From: an uncultured Pelagibacteraceae bacterium
Lineage (GTDB): Bacteria > Pseudomonadota > Alphaproteobacteria > Pelagibacterales > Pelagibacteraceae
Assembly: GCA_902519325.1 (NCBI GenBank)
Contig: CABYJU010000008.1
Location: 1 to 57,574, forward strand
DNA: 57,574 nucleotides
Direction: 5' to 3'
Shown in pieces: positions 46,394-54,798 of the stretch. The position numbers and the translations under genes are program-made. The notes beneath the pieces are model-generated. The model worked only from the letters and a program-made list of their open reading frames with translations. It ran no database searches and was not told the DNA's origin. Position 1 is the first letter of the stretch; each line of letters opens with the position of its first letter.

Positions 46394-46977
46394 GCTTGAG
46401 TATCAATTAGGAGCCAATTAGGATTTGAAGATCGACTATCTTTAGAAAATTTCCAAGTATCTAAAACTTTTTTAATTTTTTCAGGATCACCTGAAATTAC
46501 TTTGTTATCTTTATCTTTCACACATGAAATAATCTCACTTACAAATTCTACTGTAACTTCTAACATATTTTTATTTTGTTGATGTTCTTTGACTTCAGCT
46601 GAGTTAATTCCAATGAATGTTGTTTCTGAAGAAAAATTCTTCTCTTCTCTGTCTTTAATTGCTTCTTCAAATTGAAGGTAAACGTTTTTATCAAGTAATG
46701 ATTTTATGTCTTTTAACTTTCCTTTTGCAAAGTTAGTTATTATTGTCTCATAAGCAATCTTTGCGCCTTTAACAAACTCTCTTTTAGCGTTTTCATCGAA
46801 CGTATTTGCATTTAAATCAACAGCAGGTTTGGATGGTGGTGCCTCGTGAGCAAAACTTGAGTCTATATCTTCTTCAAATCCAGTTTTTTTACCTAAAATT
46901 CCTCTTAATCTTAGAAAAATAAATCCTGCAATCATTGCAAGAAGTATAATATCGATGTATTCAAAGCTATAACTCAT
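46390..46977 (-). CDS. Tim44-like domain protein (TimA-like)
   Basis: 195 residues. An N-terminal transmembrane helix (IDIILLAMIAGFIFLRLRGILG) is followed by a linker and a C-terminal Tim44-like domain (about 70-195): FVKGAKIAYETIITNFAKGKLKDIKSLL, and a beta-rich end with [21 protein letters not shown]. The conserved alphaproteobacterial neighbour of fxsA and secB. The role in bacteria is not clearly established, but a link to membrane or envelope proteins is suspected. Confidence 0.88.
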   Translation of the reverse strand: MSYSFEYIDIILLAMIAGFIFLRLRGILGKKTGFEEDIDSSFAHEAPPSKPAVDLNANTFDENAKREFVKGAKIAYETIITNFAKGKLKDIKSLLDKNVYLQFEEAIKDREEKNFSSETTFIGINSAEVKEHQQNKNMLEVTVEFVSEIISCVKDKDNKVISGDPEKIKKVLDTWKFSKDSRSSNPNWLLIDTQA

Positions 46978-47034
46978 ACTGATATATTATTTACTATGTT
47001 GATAATTTCAACCTGCTAATTAAATTATAGACAA

Positions 47035-47460
47035 ATGAACACAGCATTAATTTTAATTATTGGAATTCCTCTTATTGAAATTTACTTATTCATTAAAATT
47101 GGTTCTCAAATAGGAGCATTTAACACAGTTTTACTCATATTAACTACTGCTGTAGCAGGAGTTGCTTATGCAAGATATGAGGGTTTTAATACACTTAAAT
47201 CAGGAATAAGTCAGTTAATTAAGAATGAAATGCCAATTTATGAGTTAATCTCTGGCGCAACATTGGCATTTGCAGCTTTACTTTTAATTTTTCCAGGGTT
47301 TGCAACAGATTTGATTGGCATATTGTTGATAGTTCCATTTACCAGAAGAATAATACTAGGAAGATTTATAAAAAAAAATAAATATAAAAAAGATAAAGTA
47401 AAAAATTATATTGATGGAGAATTTGAGGATTTGGGTGAAGATGATGACAAAAAAATATGA
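47035..47460 (+). CDS. fxsA: FxsA family membrane protein
   Basis: 141 residues. ALILIIGIPLIEIYLFIKIGSQIGAFNTVLLILTTAVAG is the FxsA signature with two hydrophobic helices; a third/fourth at about 75-105 follows (FAALLLIFPGFATDLIGILLIV). Acidic C-terminal tail (EFEDLGEDDDKK). In E. coli overproduction alleviates F-plasmid exclusion of phage T7; no enzymatic role known. It overlaps secB by about 20 bp. Confidence 0.92.
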   Translation: MNTALILIIGIPLIEIYLFIKIGSQIGAFNTVLLILTTAVAGVAYARYEGFNTLKSGISQLIKNEMPIYELISGATLAFAALLLIFPGFATDLIGILLIVPFTRRIILGRFIKKNKYKKDKVKNYIDGEFEDLGEDDDKKI

Positions 47461-47866
47461 AATTGTTTTAAATTATATAAAGGATCTTTCTGTTGAGATA
47501 CCCGACGCTGAAACTTTTATTTTTAGTAAGGAATATATTACAAAATACTCATTAGGAATAAACATAACTACAAAAGGTATGAAGAATAATATAATAGAAG
47601 TAATAACAAAGTTACACTACAAAGATCCAAATGAAAATAAGAGGAAATCATATTTTGAAATTTCATATGCGACAGTAGTTAAGATAACTGACAAAAACCT
47701 TAATAAAGAGGAATTAGAAAAAATTATACTTATTGAAGTTCAAAATGAAATTTATCCTGGTCTAGAAAAAAAATTTTTAAACATTATTAATGATGCTGGG
47801 TTTCCAAACTTAACATTAGAAAAAAAAGTTGATTTTGAAAAATTATATAATCAAAGATTAAACTAA
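47441..47866 (+). CDS. secB: Protein-export chaperone SecB (divergent)
   Basis: About 141 residues from ATG 47441 (47444 also possible). YEIVLNYIKDLSVEIPDAETF opens the SecB fold, FEISYATVVKIT, then NEIYPGLEKKFLNIINDAGFPNLTLEKKVDFEKLYNQR is the C-terminal SecB helix and FP-nLxL motif. The alphaproteobacterial order Tim44-like, fxsA, secB, dnaQ supports it. The conserved Y/C residues of E. coli SecB are changed, so it is a fast-evolving version. It passes unfolded preproteins to SecA. Confidence 0.85.
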   Translation: MMTKKYEIVLNYIKDLSVEIPDAETFIFSKEYITKYSLGINITTKGMKNNIIEVITKLHYKDPNENKRKSYFEISYATVVKITDKNLNKEELEKIILIEVQNEIYPGLEKKFLNIINDAGFPNLTLEKKVDFEKLYNQRLN

Positions 47867-48528
47867 TAAAAGTTTTTTTTTAATTCTCTTTTAATAAAAC
47901 TTTTATGTTCTAATATTTCTTTTTTATTAGGTTTAATAACTATTTTTGAATAATTTTTAAATGAAATTTCAGAAATATTTTTATTTTCTTTTACATTTTG
48001 GAATTGAAATACTGGTTCTTTTTGGTCTATGAGATTAATATAAACTTTCGATAATAATTCACAATCGATTAAGGCAGTATGTTTTTCTCTTTTTGAGTTA
48101 TCAATTCTAAATCTTTTACAAAGAGCATCTAAGCTTATTCCTGAACCAGGAAATTTATTTCTAGCAATTTCTAAAGTGTCTACAACGTTATCCATTAAAA
48201 TGTTATTTTTGTTGATTATAGAAAGTTCATTATTTAAGTGACTAATGTCAAACTCTGCATTGTGGATTATTATTTTTTTTCCTTTAATAAATTCTAAAAA
48301 TTCATCAGCTATATCTACAAATTTTTTTTTATTTGATAAAAATTCATCAGTGTACCCATGGATTTTTAACGCTGATTCAGAAACTTTTCTCTCAGGATTT
48401 AGATAACAATGAAATATATTTTTTGTTGGGATTAAGTTATTCAACTCTAAACAACCAATTTCTACAATTCTATGCCCATCTTCTACAGATAAACCTGTAG
48501 TTTCTGTATCAAGAACTACTTCTTTCAT
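47863..48528 (-). CDS. dnaQ: DNA polymerase III epsilon subunit (3'-5' proofreading exonuclease)
   Basis: 221 residues. Exo I motif VLDTETTGLSVEDGHRIVEIG (catalytic DxE) and Exo II IIHNAEFDISHLNNEL, then Exo III near KREKHTALIDCELLSKVY. The C-terminal tail is Lys-rich. Overlaps coaE by 20 bp and converges with secB by 4 bp. Confidence 0.96.
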   Translation of the reverse strand: MKEVVLDTETTGLSVEDGHRIVEIGCLELNNLIPTKNIFHCYLNPERKVSESALKIHGYTDEFLSNKKKFVDIADEFLEFIKGKKIIIHNAEFDISHLNNELSIINKNNILMDNVVDTLEIARNKFPGSGISLDALCKRFRIDNSKREKHTALIDCELLSKVYINLIDQKEPVFQFQNVKENKNISEISFKNYSKIVIKPNKKEILEHKSFIKRELKKNFY

Positions 48529-49096
48529 TTAAAATTTTATTTTTTAATAAATTAATATTTTTTTTCATTATATTCTTTGAGAAATTATTATCGACGATAT
48601 AATTTGCTAATTTTCTTTTTTTTGACAACATAATTTGATTTTCTCTAAGGTATTTTAATAATTTCTTGTTATAGGCTCCTCTTTTTTTAAGCCTACTTAA
48701 TACTTTATTTCTCTTTGATTTTACAAAAATTAGTACATCTTTTTTATTGTTTAATTTATTTTCAATTAATAGTGGAATATCTAGGATTATTATTCTACGT
48801 TTTTTATTTTTTTTTATAAAACTATACATTTTCTTTCTCACCAGAGGTTGAACAATTGACGATATTTTATATAAGTTATTCTTATCCTCATGAATTGCTG
48901 AAATTAAATCTCTTTTTCTTACAGGAAATTTTTTTACATATTTTGGGAGTTTTTTATTTAACTTTTTAAAACATTCTTTGCTGTTTTTATATAAATGTTT
49001 TACTTCATTATCTGCATTAAATATTGGGTAATTAAAAAGTTTAGCAACAAAAGATTTTCCTGAACCTATGCCTCCAATTACACCAATTCTAATCAT
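48509..49096 (-). CDS. coaE: Dephospho-CoA kinase
   Basis: 195 residues. Phosphorylates dephospho-CoA, last step of CoA synthesis. P-loop GVIGGIGSGKSFVAK at the N-terminus; then IFNADNEVKHLY and IILDIPLLIE (Walker B-like), followed by a Lys/Arg-rich lid. Overlaps dnaQ by 20 bp. The usual alphaproteobacterial pairing coaE-aroE is interrupted here by an SDR gene. Confidence 0.94.
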   Translation of the reverse strand: MIRIGVIGGIGSGKSFVAKLFNYPIFNADNEVKHLYKNSKECFKKLNKKLPKYVKKFPVRKRDLISAIHEDKNNLYKISSIVQPLVRKKMYSFIKKNKKRRIIILDIPLLIENKLNNKKDVLIFVKSKRNKVLSRLKKRGAYNKKLLKYLRENQIMLSKKRKLANYIVDNNFSKNIMKKNINLLKNKILNERSSS

Positions 49097-49102
49097 AATA
49101 AG

Positions 49103-49843
49103 CTAAATACACCTTCCACCATCTACTTCTAAAACAGCTCCGGTTATCATATCTGCCTCGTCAGAGCATAAAAAACAAGCTGCATTTCCCATATCTTGAG
49201 GAGTAGAGAATCTTCCTATTGGAATTGTAGAGAGAAATGCTTGCTTCTTCTTAGGCGTATTTCCCCCCATGAAACTTTTTAATAATGGTGTCAATCCCGC
49301 AACTGGTGCAATTGCATTCACTCTAATTTTATGTGGTGCTAGTTCAATTGCCATTGTTTTGGTGGCAGTTATCATCCAGCCTTTACTAGCATTATACCAA
49401 TTAAGTTTTGGTCTTGGAGATAAACCAGCTGTTGAAGCAACATTTAGAATTACACCCTTTTTGAGTTTTTTCATTTTTGGTACAAAAAATTTTCCACAAT
49501 AAAAAACTGATTTAGCATTTACATTAAAGACATTATTAAATTCTTTATCTGTAACTTTTTCCATAGGCTTAGGCTTATGTGTGACACCAGCGTTATTAAC
49601 TATTATATCCAAACTTTTATAATTTTTATTAACATAATTTAGTAATGATCTAAAATTTGATGACTTAGATACATCTGCAACAAAATGATCTTGATCAAAA
49701 TCTTTAGAAACTTTTTTTAATAGACTTTTATTAATATCTACCATTATAATTTTTGCTCCTTCTTTTGTAAATTTCTCAGAAATACCTTTTCCAAAGCCCG
49801 ATGCTGAACCAGTTATAATTGCTATTTTATCTTTTAGTCTCAC
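49103..49843 (-). CDS. SDR-family oxidoreductase, classical type
   Basis: 246 residues. TGSASGFGKGISEKF (NAD(P) motif TGxxxGxG), NNAGVTHKPKP, and catalytic Ser/Tyr/Lys in VASTAGLSPRPKLNWYNASKGW. C-terminus VDGGRCI. The start is GTG at 49843, sharing bases with the aroE TGA (GTGA). Substrate unknown. It sits between coaE and aroE, an uncommon place, suggesting a later insertion. Confidence 0.9.
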   Translation of the reverse strand: MRLKDKIAIITGSASGFGKGISEKFTKEGAKIIMVDINKSLLKKVSKDFDQDHFVADVSKSSNFRSLLNYVNKNYKSLDIIVNNAGVTHKPKPMEKVTDKEFNNVFNVNAKSVFYCGKFFVPKMKKLKKGVILNVASTAGLSPRPKLNWYNASKGWMITATKTMAIELAPHKIRVNAIAPVAGLTPLLKSFMGGNTPKKKQAFLSTIPIGRFSTPQDMGNAACFLCSDEADMITGAVLEVDGGRCI

Positions 49844-50643
49844 AAAGATTTACTTTTCATGAAGTTTATTAAATTATCGTCAATATTGGGTTCAATATTA
49901 TGCCATATCTTAAATGCTTTTTGTGCCTGATGTAAAAACATTTGCAATCCGTTCTCATACATATTTTTGTGTTTTTTTGCTTCCGACGAAAATTCTGTTT
50001 TAAAAGGTTCATATATTACATCATAGTATAATTTATTTCCGCCAACTTGAGAAAAATCTATTCCAAATTTATCGTCTTCTTTAAGTCCTAAACTTGTGGC
50101 ATTTATAATAATATCAAAATCTGTTAGCTTACCCCAATCTAAAATTTCTATATCATTAAAAATATTTTTTAATTCCTCGGCTTTTTTTTTAGTTCTGTTA
50201 CTGACAATGATTTTTTTGGTTTTCATTTTTTTTAATGCATAAATTATTGATGGTACAACACCACCGGATCCTAATATTATTGCAGTTTTATCATCTAAAT
50301 TGAAATTTAATTTTTTTATGCTAAGCTCGAAACCATCAATATCAGTGTTGTGTCCAATCAAAATACCTTTCTCACAAGAAATAGTATTTACAGATTTTGT
50401 TCTTAAAGCATGACCACTTAAAATATCAATATGAGGTATAATAGCCTTTTTAAAAGGTACAGTAACATTTAACCCGTCTAACTCTCCTTCTCTAAGATTT
50501 TTACATAGTTCGGATAAATCATTTTCATGAGTTTCTAGTTTTCCATAAATTGCATCTAGTTTATTATTTTTTATCCAAAAATTTTGAAGTTTTGGTGATA
50601 ATGAGTGATCAATAGGATTTCCAATGACTAAAAATTTTTTCAT
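49840..50643 (-). CDS. aroE: Shikimate dehydrogenase
   Basis: 267 residues. Reduces 3-dehydroshikimate with NADPH. VIGNPIDHSLSPKLQNFWI and GLNVTVPFKKAIIPHID with the catalytic Lys; HNTDIDGFELSIKKL and IILGSGGVVPSIIYALKKM (Rossmann). C-terminus NGLQMFLHQAQKAFKIWHN. The ATG overlaps the maf stop (ATGA). Confidence 0.96.
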   Translation of the reverse strand: MKKFLVIGNPIDHSLSPKLQNFWIKNNKLDAIYGKLETHENDLSELCKNLREGELDGLNVTVPFKKAIIPHIDILSGHALRTKSVNTISCEKGILIGHNTDIDGFELSIKKLNFNLDDKTAIILGSGGVVPSIIYALKKMKTKKIIVSNRTKKKAEELKNIFNDIEILDWGKLTDFDIIINATSLGLKEDDKFGIDFSQVGGNKLYYDVIYEPFKTEFSSEAKKHKNMYENGLQMFLHQAQKAFKIWHNIEPNIDDNLINFMKSKSL

Positions 50644-51224
50644 TTGTAATTAATTAAATATTCTTTTATTTTTTTTACCGGCAAACCCATGATTGTATCT
50701 TCATCTCCATTTATGCTTTCAAATAAATTTCTTCCTTCTGCCTCTATTTGATATACATTATAAGCATATAAAGCTTCATCTGAAATTTTATTTAAATAAC
50801 TTAATAGTTCATCGTCTGAAAAATTTTTCATAATTAAAGATGCTTTATCAGTATAATTCCATATCATCGAACCATTTTTAGAAATACAAACTGAACTAAT
50901 TAAAAAATGTTTCTTTCCATTAAGTTTTTTTAAAATCTGTAATGCATGATCTCTATCTTGTGGTTTAGAAATCAACTCATTATTTAAATCTATGACGCTA
51001 TCAGCGCCGAGTACCAACTTATCATTATATTTATTACTTACTTTATTTGCTTTTAGTTCTGCTAAATTCTTCGAAATTAATTCGGGAGATGCTCCCTCTT
51101 TCAATAAGCTATCTTTTACAGGTTCTTCATCTACATTTGAATGTTGAACATCACATTTAATATAATTCTTACTTAAAATTTCTTGTCTTACTCTGCTTTT
51201 TGAGGCTAAAATTATCTCAAACAT
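50640..51224 (-). CDS. maf: Maf-family nucleotide pyrophosphatase
   Basis: 194 residues. IILASKSRVRQEILSKNYI is the Maf signature; LVLGADSVIDLN carries the conserved Asp; KPQDRDHALQILKKLNGKKHFLISSV follows and ESINGDEDTIMGLP is the C-terminal block. Hydrolyses non-canonical nucleoside triphosphates, a house-cleaning role. The ppsR-maf-aroE-coaE order next to hemE is common in Alphaproteobacteria. Confidence 0.96.
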   Translation of the reverse strand: MFEIILASKSRVRQEILSKNYIKCDVQHSNVDEEPVKDSLLKEGASPELISKNLAELKANKVSNKYNDKLVLGADSVIDLNNELISKPQDRDHALQILKKLNGKKHFLISSVCISKNGSMIWNYTDKASLIMKNFSDDELLSYLNKISDEALYAYNVYQIEAEGRNLFESINGDEDTIMGLPVKKIKEYLINYK

Positions 51225-52038
51225 TTTTATTTTGTATATCGTAAATCTTTATAATTGATGCAGCTGCCTCCTCTACAGATTTTCTTGTAACATCTATTAC
51301 AGGCCATTTGTTTTGCTTAAATATTTTTTTTGATTTTTCAACTTCACCTCTGATTTTTTCTAAATTTGTATAATCTGAAGCTTCGTTTTCTTTAAGCGAG
51401 GTAAGTCTATTCCTTCTAATATCAAACAATCTTTCTGGTTCGGTTGTTAAGCCAATAACGCAAATGTCTTTGGATTTGATAACATCATGTGGAATTGTCA
51501 TATCATTTACTAATGGAATGTTTGATGTTTTTAGTCCTTTATTAGCTAGATAAATAGATGTGGGAGTTTTGCTTGTTCTGCTTACTCCAATTAAAATAAT
51601 ATCTGACTCCAAAATATTATCAGTATTGTTTCCATCATCATGGTTCATTGTAAATTGTATTGCTTCAATTCTTTTGTAATAATCCTCATCTAAAACATGT
51701 TGAGCACTAGGTCGATGTGTGGCTTTTTCATTAAGTATCTTTGAAAAATTCAATATTAGGTCCCCCAAAACTCCAAAACAAGGTATCTTTCTGTTGTTTG
51801 CTTCGTCAGCAAGAAACTTTGCTAATTTGCTATTGACTACGGTGTATAAAATTATTGGACTATCCTGTTTTTTGGCACTGTTTAAAATTGTCGATATTTG
51901 ATTTTCTGTTCGTGTAAATGAAAACTGATTCAAATCGTAATTAAAATTATTGAATTGTGCTTTAAGCGCCATAAATATTCTGTCTAAAGTTTCTCCAGTG
52001 GAGTCCGATATCAAATAAACTTGGTGTGTATTTTTCAT
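51217..52038 (-). CDS. ppsR: Kinase-pyrophosphorylase (PpsR/DUF299)
   Basis: 273 residues. VYLISDSTGETLDRIFMAL is the family start and GVSRTSKTPTSIYLANKG the ADP-binding loop. DVTRKSVEEAAASIIKIY is the C-terminal helix. Controls PEP synthase or PPDK by phosphorylation/pyrophosphorolysis in other bacteria; its target is not in this window. First gene left of the oriC candidate. Confidence 0.95.
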   Translation of the reverse strand: MKNTHQVYLISDSTGETLDRIFMALKAQFNNFNYDLNQFSFTRTENQISTILNSAKKQDSPIILYTVVNSKLAKFLADEANNRKIPCFGVLGDLILNFSKILNEKATHRPSAQHVLDEDYYKRIEAIQFTMNHDDGNNTDNILESDIILIGVSRTSKTPTSIYLANKGLKTSNIPLVNDMTIPHDVIKSKDICVIGLTTEPERLFDIRRNRLTSLKENEASDYTNLEKIRGEVEKSKKIFKQNKWPVIDVTRKSVEEAAASIIKIYDIQNKNV

Positions 52039-52309
52039 GTATAACTTGTCTATAAATTATTTTTTAAAATAAGAAATATCTTCTATATAATAACCTCATA
52101 AATTATTTATAATTTGTACTAACTTAATTAACAAATTTATAAATGTGGATAACATATTAACAATTTTATATTTATTAAATATACCTTAAAATTAAGCAGT
52201 TTTTACTGTCTCGGGTGTAAAAAAAATGAATAAAGTGTTGAAATTGAGTAATTTACGTTATTAACAAATCATACTAATAATAAATCTAAATATATTATTC
52301 TTATTATAA
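52039..52309. other. Candidate origin of replication (oriC)
   Basis: The 271-bp gap between ppsR and hemE, the largest in the window, is extremely AT rich and contains no gene that I see. A perfect DnaA box TGTGGATAA (reverse of TTATCCACA) lies at 52144-52152. The octamer ATTAACAA occurs three times in one orientation at 52127-52134, 52156-52163 and 52260-52267. Genes run outward on both sides. In Caulobacter and other Alphaproteobacteria oriC sits beside hemE, so location supports the call. Confidence 0.7.
52144..52152 (-). promoter_or_regulatory. DnaA box
   Basis: TGTGGATAA exactly matches the reverse complement of TTATCCACA. It is centrally placed in the 271-bp candidate oriC. Other partial matches, such as TGTCTATAA at 52047-52055, have two mismatches and are not counted. 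Confidence 0.75.
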
Positions 52310-53311
52310 ATGACACCAATAAAAAACTGTATATTAAATAAAGACATAAATACAAACCCTATATGGTTGATGAGACAGGCTGGAAGATATTTGCCTGAGT
52401 TCAGAGAGATCAGAAAAAAAAATTCTAATTTTATAAATTTATGTTTAAACCCAAATCTTTCAGAAAAAATAACACTTCAACCAATTGATAGATTCGGTTT
52501 TGATGCTGCTATAATTTTTTCAGATATTCTTATGATACCGTATGGTCTAGGTCAAAAGGTCGAGTTTAAGAAAAATTTTGGGCCTAATTTAGGTGATATA
52601 AATTTAAATGAATTAATGGCATTAGAAGATAGTGTTTTCTATAACAATCTATCTCCTATTTATGAATTATTAAAAAATTTGAGTAAAAATAATAAACTAA
52701 AAGACAGAGATTTAATTGGATTTGTTGGTGCACCTTGGACATTGTTAGTTTATATGATTAATAAGGTTTCACCAAAAAACGGTCTTTCCTCATCTTTCTT
52801 TGAAGATATTGGGCTAATAAATAATTTACTTGATACTCTCGATAAGTTTATAAAACTTCATATCAAAAACCAAGTTACCGCGGGTGCAACAATAATACAA
52901 ATATTTGATAGTTGGGCAGGTTTAATTGAAAATGATCTTGAGAAATACTTATATAATCCTACACTGTCTTTAGTTAACTATACTAAAAATCTTGGAGTCC
53001 CGGTGATTTGTTTTCCTAGGGGTATATCCGACTACGATAAATTTTGCAAAATTGTCAAGCCAAGCATGGTAAATATAGATTATAATATAAATCCAAAAAC
53101 TTTAATTGATAAAATCGATATCCCAATACAAGGCGGACTAGACCCCAAAGTTCTGTTAACAGATAAAGAGAACCTGAAAAGTGAAGTGACAAGGTATTTA
53201 CAAATTTTTAGAGACCATCCTTATGTATTTAACTTAGGTCATGGCATACTCCCAGAAACACAAATTGAAATGGTTGAAGAATTGATAAAAATTGTTAGGA
53301 ATTTTAAATAA
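52310..53311 (+). CDS. hemE: Uroporphyrinogen decarboxylase
   Basis: 333 residues. Decarboxylates uroporphyrinogen III to coproporphyrinogen III. PIWLMRQAGRYLPEFREIR with the substrate-binding Arg, FGFDAAIIFSDILMIP with the catalytic Asp, GFVGAPWTLLVYM, IFDSWAGLIE and GHGILPETQIEMV are all family motifs. First gene right of the oriC candidate and head of the plus-strand heme group. Confidence 0.97.
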   Translation: MTPIKNCILNKDINTNPIWLMRQAGRYLPEFREIRKKNSNFINLCLNPNLSEKITLQPIDRFGFDAAIIFSDILMIPYGLGQKVEFKKNFGPNLGDINLNELMALEDSVFYNNLSPIYELLKNLSKNNKLKDRDLIGFVGAPWTLLVYMINKVSPKNGLSSSFFEDIGLINNLLDTLDKFIKLHIKNQVTAGATIIQIFDSWAGLIENDLEKYLYNPTLSLVNYTKNLGVPVICFPRGISDYDKFCKIVKPSMVNIDYNINPKTLIDKIDIPIQGGLDPKVLLTDKENLKSEVTRYLQIFRDHPYVFNLGHGILPETQIEMVEELIKIVRNFK

Positions 53312-54300
53312 TGGAAAAACATCCCAAGGTAAAATTTGGTAAAACTGGAGTATTAATTATTAATTTAGGAACTCCGGACTCAACGAAATGGTTAGACATT
53401 AGAAGATATTTAAAAGAGTTCTTATCTGATAGAAGAGTTATAGAAGTTAATCCGATTTTATGGCAGTTAATATTAAATATTATTATTTTAAATGTAAGAC
53501 CATCTAAAACAGCAAAAGCTTACAAAGAGATTTGGATGAAGGACGTAAATATGTCTCCTTTATTGTACTATACACAAAAACAATCTGAAAAAGTATCAAA
53601 TTCTATATCAAATGAAAACCTAATAATAGATTTTGCAATGAGATATGGGAATCCAAGTATTAAAAGTAAAATAAAAAAGTTACATGAGAAAGGCTGCGAA
53701 AATTTAATTATTTTGCCTTTATATCCTCAATATGCTGCACCAACTACAGCTACTGTGTGTGATGAAGTATACAGGGTTTTGATGAACATGAGGTGGCAAC
53801 CTTCGTTGAAAGTTATCCCTCATTATGAGTCAGATCCATTATATATTGATGCTTTAGTGAATTCTATAACTACCAAATTAAAAAAAATTAATTGGAAACC
53901 TGATTTAATTCTGGCTTCGTATCATGGAATACCAAAGAAATACTTTGATAGAGGTGATCCGTACCATTGTTACTGTCATAAAACTACCAGGTTAATATCT
54001 GAAAAATTTAATTCAATCGAAATTAAAACTACTTTTCAATCAAGGTTTGGACCACAAGAGTGGCTCAAACCCTATACAGACAAAACATTAGAGAACTTAC
54101 CTAAAGAAGGAAAAAAAAATGTTCTTGCCATATGCCCTGGCTTCTCGTCAGACTGTGTGGAAACTTTAGAAGAAATTTTAATTCAAGGAAAAGAGAGCTT
54201 CATGGATAATGGTGGAGAAAATTTCGATATGATACCATGTTTAAACGATAATGATGATCATATAAATTTAATCAACAATTTAATTAAGAAAAATATTTAA
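53311..54300 (+). CDS. hemH: Ferrochelatase
   Basis: 329 residues. Inserts Fe2+ into protoporphyrin IX. LIINLGTPDSTKWLDIRRYLKEFLSD, LPLYPQYAAPTTATVCDEV and ASYHGIPKKYFDRGDPYHCYCHKTT (catalytic His of SYHG). C-terminus CPGFSSDCVETLEEI with the glutamates. The ATG shares its A with the hemE stop. Confidence 0.97.
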   Translation: MEKHPKVKFGKTGVLIINLGTPDSTKWLDIRRYLKEFLSDRRVIEVNPILWQLILNIIILNVRPSKTAKAYKEIWMKDVNMSPLLYYTQKQSEKVSNSISNENLIIDFAMRYGNPSIKSKIKKLHEKGCENLIILPLYPQYAAPTTATVCDEVYRVLMNMRWQPSLKVIPHYESDPLYIDALVNSITTKLKKINWKPDLILASYHGIPKKYFDRGDPYHCYCHKTTRLISEKFNSIEIKTTFQSRFGPQEWLKPYTDKTLENLPKEGKKNVLAICPGFSSDCVETLEEILIQGKESFMDNGGENFDMIPCLNDNDDHINLINNLIKKNI

Positions 54301-54303
54301 TTT

Positions 54304-54738
54304 ATGAATTATTATCTTCTTTTTAAATCTTTACACTTGATTTCCGTAATTTCATGGATGGCAGGTTTATTATATCTTCCAAGAATCTTTGTTTATCATG
54401 CACAAAATAATGATGAGATCCAAATTAAAGAAGTATTTAAGGTAATGGAGAGAAAATTATATTTATATATTATGACTCCAGCAATGATTTTGTCATGGAT
54501 ATTTGGCTTGCTTTTGATCCACAGCATAGGTTTTCAACAATTAGGACAAACGTGGATGGTATTAAAAATAGTGTTTGTGTTATTCCTAACTGTTTATCAT
54601 TTTTATTTAGGAAATATTTTAAATCAGTTTAAAGTTGATCAAAATAATCGATCACATAAATTTTATAGATTTATTAACGAAATACCAACAGTATTACTAA
54701 TTTTGATTGTTTTTGTTGTAATTTTTAAGCCTTTATAG
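54304..54738 (+). CDS. hemJ: Protoporphyrinogen oxidase HemJ
   Basis: 144 residues, four hydrophobic helices. YYLLFKSLHLISVISWMAGLLYLPRIFVYHAQN with the conserved His is the HemJ start, and a heme-binding Lys/His pattern follows near WMVLKIVFVLFLTVYHFYLG. It converts protoporphyrinogen IX to protoporphyrin IX for HemH. Positioned between hemH and rho, the known alphaproteobacterial order. Confidence 0.93.
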   Translation: MNYYLLFKSLHLISVISWMAGLLYLPRIFVYHAQNNDEIQIKEVFKVMERKLYLYIMTPAMILSWIFGLLLIHSIGFQQLGQTWMVLKIVFVLFLTVYHFYLGNILNQFKVDQNNRSHKFYRFINEIPTVLLILIVFVVIFKPL

Positions 54739-54798
54739 GGTTGAAATATTCTTCACTCACACCTATATTAGTCTTATCTAACAAACCCCCCCATAAAT
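54739..54798 (+). promoter_or_regulatory. C-rich, G-poor leader of rho (rut-like)
   Basis: The 60 nt before the rho ATG contain 17 C and 4 G, including a C7 run at 54786-54792. In a genome of ~70% A+T this is striking and fits a Rho-utilisation site. Rho autoregulates by attenuation in E. coli; the inference here is that Rho also controls its own leader. Confidence 0.45.

Noticed and set aside
52047-52055. Second DnaA-box-like TGTCTATAA
   Set aside because: Two mismatches to the consensus in very AT-rich sequence; not distinguishable from chance.
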